Under the pieces are notes generated by a model. The model was not told where the DNA came from. It saw only the letters and a program-made list of their open reading frames with translations, and did not search any database. 7,990 bases of DNA from Alphaproteobacteria bacterium. GTDB lineage: Bacteria > Pseudomonadota > Alphaproteobacteria > Paracaedibacterales > CAITNM01. Both the position numbers and the translations under genes were made by a program. Positions within the stretch are counted from its first letter, which is position 1. Every line of letters begins with the position of its first letter. Shown here in pieces: positions 6,379-7,990 of the stretch. The DNA lies in contig CANMNU010000058.1 of assembly GCA_947499175.1 (NCBI GenBank), positions 1-7,990 of the forward strand, given 5' to 3'.

Positions 6379-7563
6379 ATGCAAAAATTAAATTGGAAAG
6401 ACCTGACATCTATTCAAGCAGGTGTTTATATTTGTGTTCCAGCCATTATGGCTAGACACTTTCTGTACAATAAATTTGGGTTATTGGGGTCATTAATTGG
6501 TATTTTTTATGGATCAATTCTTTTGTGGGGGGTAGGCTTAATTTTTGCAAAAATGTCAGTATATCATAAAAAAGTTTTAGTTGATCTTGTGGCGTTATAT
6601 TTTGGCAATACAGGCGCTAAAATTGGTGGCCTTGCATTTGCAATATCGTTAATGGGTTGGTTTTCCTTACAAATGGAAATGATGACCACCAGCATTACAG
6701 CCTCTTTTCCACAAGTAGATGGGTGGATAATCAACTTAATTTTAAGTGTATTGATAGTTATAAATGTTTTGTACGGCATGGAAGGTATGAAAAAAATATC
6801 TAATATTTCTGTACCATTTTTAGTTGGCATGATGGCCTATGTTGTTTGTAAAATTTACAATCCAAGCCAGGTGTTGCAATTTTCTAATTGGGATTGTCTT
6901 GGAATTCCCATGGTCATTTCTTTTAGTATTGCAGGGGTTGTTGATGCTCCAACTTATTTTTGTAATAGCAAAAGTATAAAAGATTCTTACATTGCTACAA
7001 CATTAGTCTATTTGTTGCTTTTGCCATTTATGGCATTAGTTGGGGTCTTTATTGCAACGTACAGTAGTGAAACTAATTTTATTGCAGCACTTCATACCAT
7101 AGGTGGTAAAAATTGGGGTATTGCCATAAGCTTATTTGTTGTTCTGGCAGGATGGACAACAAACAATGGAAACCTATATTCAGCAAGCATTGCAATTGCA
7201 CCATGTGTAGGTTCAGCATCTTTTCGCACTAGAACTATAGCATTGGGATTAATTGGCTTTTTGATAACTTTTTTAAATGGTTTAGAAAATTTAGAAAATT
7301 TTTTGGGGGCTATTTGTATAATAGTTGGTGCATTAGGTGCAGCACTATTTGCCAGGTTTAGTTTTTATAAATTTTCTTATTTGCCACTTATGGGTAATGA
7401 ACAAAATTTTTATCAAATTTTAATGGTAGCAGCAACTACATTTGGAATATGCGCTCAACTACAATTATTAAAGCTAACAGGCTTTGGCTTTTTAGATAGT
7501 TTTTTAATCACTTTAATAGGAGGATTTAGTTATGAATTCACAAAAAATTTCAAAAACAATTAA
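6379..7563 (+). CDS. NCS1-family permease (cytosine permease/CodB-like), substrate unknown
   Basis: Integral inner-membrane protein of 394 residues, close to the roughly 400-420 typical of CodB-like nucleobase:cation symporter-1 proteins. Hydrophobic segments cover nearly the whole length, roughly at 12-29, 33-57, 80-98, 115-134, 141-158, 173-192, 203-228, 245-262, 284-299, 306-326, 344-364 and 367-388, consistent with twelve helices. The best family marker is GWTTNNGNLYSAS (258-270), which matches the CodB-type GWTTxDxNLYSA motif in helix 8. Members import nucleobases, hydantoins or related heterocycles with H+ or Na+. The exact substrate cannot be told from sequence here. The start ATG follows the upstream stop with no gap, with TGGAGG at 6365-6370 and an 8-base spacer. 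The 3' end overlaps the DUF917 gene by 32 bases, so the enzyme and the permease probably handle the same compound. CodB itself pairs with cytosine deaminase, which is not seen here, so codB is not assigned. Confidence 0.88.
   Translation: MQKLNWKDLTSIQAGVYICVPAIMARHFLYNKFGLLGSLIGIFYGSILLWGVGLIFAKMSVYHKKVLVDLVALYFGNTGAKIGGLAFAISLMGWFSLQMEMMTTSITASFPQVDGWIINLILSVLIVINVLYGMEGMKKISNISVPFLVGMMAYVVCKIYNPSQVLQFSNWDCLGIPMVISFSIAGVVDAPTYFCNSKSIKDSYIATTLVYLLLLPFMALVGVFIATYSSETNFIAALHTIGGKNWGIAISLFVVLAGWTTNNGNLYSASIAIAPCVGSASFRTRTIALGLIGFLITFLNGLENLENFLGAICIIVGALGAALFARFSFYKFSYLPLMGNEQNFYQILMVAATTFGICAQLQLLKLTGFGFLDSFLITLIGGFSYEFTKNFKNN
7518..7523 (+). promoter_or_regulatory. Strong ribosome-binding site inside the permease gene
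   Basis: AGGAGG, the full Shine-Dalgarno core, ends eight bases before the ATG at 7532. It lies within the last 16 codons of the permease gene and fixes the start of the DUF917 gene, which is in a different frame. It is the strongest ribosome site in the window. Confidence 0.9.
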
Positions 7564-7990
7564 TTTAGAAAATTTAAATGATTTATGCAAAGGCGCTGCT
7601 TTTTTAGGATCAGGCGGAGGCGGTGACGTAAGGTACCTAAAAACTGTGGTCTCAGACACCATTTTAAATAATGGTGAAATTCCTTTAATAACAGTTGAAG
7701 AACTTGATAGGAATGGATACGTACTTGGTGTTGAATTTATTGGGGCTCCAGTACCTAAGGGTGAAAAAAATGCTTTACCAAAAAATCCAAATGTAAAAGC
7801 TGTATTAGATTTTGCACAAAAGGATTTGGATAAGAAAATTCAAGCTCTTATTCCTGTTGAAATAGGAGGGGCAAATTGTTTGACCCCAATGTGTGCCGCA
7901 AACTTACTAAGAATACCTATATTAGACGGAGACTTGCTTGGTAGGGCTTTTCCTGAAATTCAAATGGTAAGCTCTAATCTTTTTGGGGTT
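7532..7990 (+). CDS. DUF917 family protein (S-methyl thiohydantoin desulfurase-like), N-terminal part
   Basis: The first 153 residues are present and the frame is open to the window end; family members are about 350-390 long. The N-terminus carries the family's glycine-rich motif GAAFLGSGGGGD (21-32). A second block is EIGGANCLTPMCAANL (110-125), followed by the hallmark IPILDGDLLGRAFPEIQM (128-145). These fit DUF917 well. Part of this family has been renamed S-methyl thiohydantoin desulfurase after an enzyme of bacterial ergothioneine breakdown, and members often sit beside hydantoinase/oxoprolinase genes and NCS1 permeases. A cytoplasmic enzyme acting on a hydantoin-like ring is the likely role; the actual substrate is not shown by the sequence. 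The start at 7532 is set by AGGAGG (7518-7523) and overlaps the permease by 32 bases. Further pathway genes would be expected just downstream, outside the window. Confidence 0.9.
   Translation, partial: MNSQKISKTINLENLNDLCKGAAFLGSGGGGDVRYLKTVVSDTILNNGEIPLITVEELDRNGYVLGVEFIGAPVPKGEKNALPKNPNVKAVLDFAQKDLDKKIQALIPVEIGGANCLTPMCAANLLRIPILDGDLLGRAFPEIQMVSSNLFGV

Noticed and set aside
6379..7563. Assigning the permease as true cytosine permease codB
   Set aside because: No cytosine deaminase is adjacent; the neighbour is a DUF917 enzyme, so the substrate may be a different heterocycle.
1..7990. CRISPR arrays, tRNA or rRNA genes, insertion sequences
   Set aside because: No regularly spaced repeats, cloverleaf-like sequence, transposase frame or terminal inverted repeats were seen on either strand.

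Overview
The window looks like a chromosomal segment of an AT-rich alphaproteobacterium. GyrB is the best taxonomic marker: it is 805 residues long, carries the long insert after the TOPRIM domain found in proteobacterial GyrB, and its wording around the ATPase and TOPRIM motifs is alphaproteobacterial. The RecF tail also has the alphaproteobacterial-type CSTGEQK signature and a SHLD D-loop. Low GC, long A/T runs and lysine/asparagine-rich proteins suggest a host-associated lineage of the Holosporales/Rickettsiales type. That last placement is inference and needs a tree.

Region 1 (1-4865) is a tightly packed core block, all on the + strand: the 3' end of recF, gyrB (ATGA overlap with recF), then a bifunctional class A penicillin-binding protein that begins a few bases after the gyrB stop at a GTG codon with no visible Shine-Dalgarno site. 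It joins DNA repair, supercoiling and cell-wall synthesis in one probable transcription unit. Its promoter lies upstream of the window.

Region 2 (4866-5271) is a gap of about 400 bases without an obvious terminator. It holds a good sigma70-like promoter (4892-4920), two overlapping small ORFs (40 and 52 codons) each preceded by GGAG, two copies of a TTCCTTC element complementary to the Shine-Dalgarno site of the next gene, and an imperfect duplication of leader sequence.

Region 3 (5272-7990) looks like an accessory operon: an unrecognised 368-residue protein with a signal-peptide-like N-terminus, an NCS1-family (CodB-like) permease starting directly after its stop codon, and the first 153 residues of a DUF917 (S-methyl thiohydantoin desulfurase-like) enzyme whose start overlaps the permease gene by 32 bases. 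A reasonable reading is uptake of a small nitrogen heterocycle (hydantoin, thiohydantoin or nucleobase type) by the permease and its processing by the DUF917 enzyme. The exported protein has no assigned role and is the most interesting unknown here.
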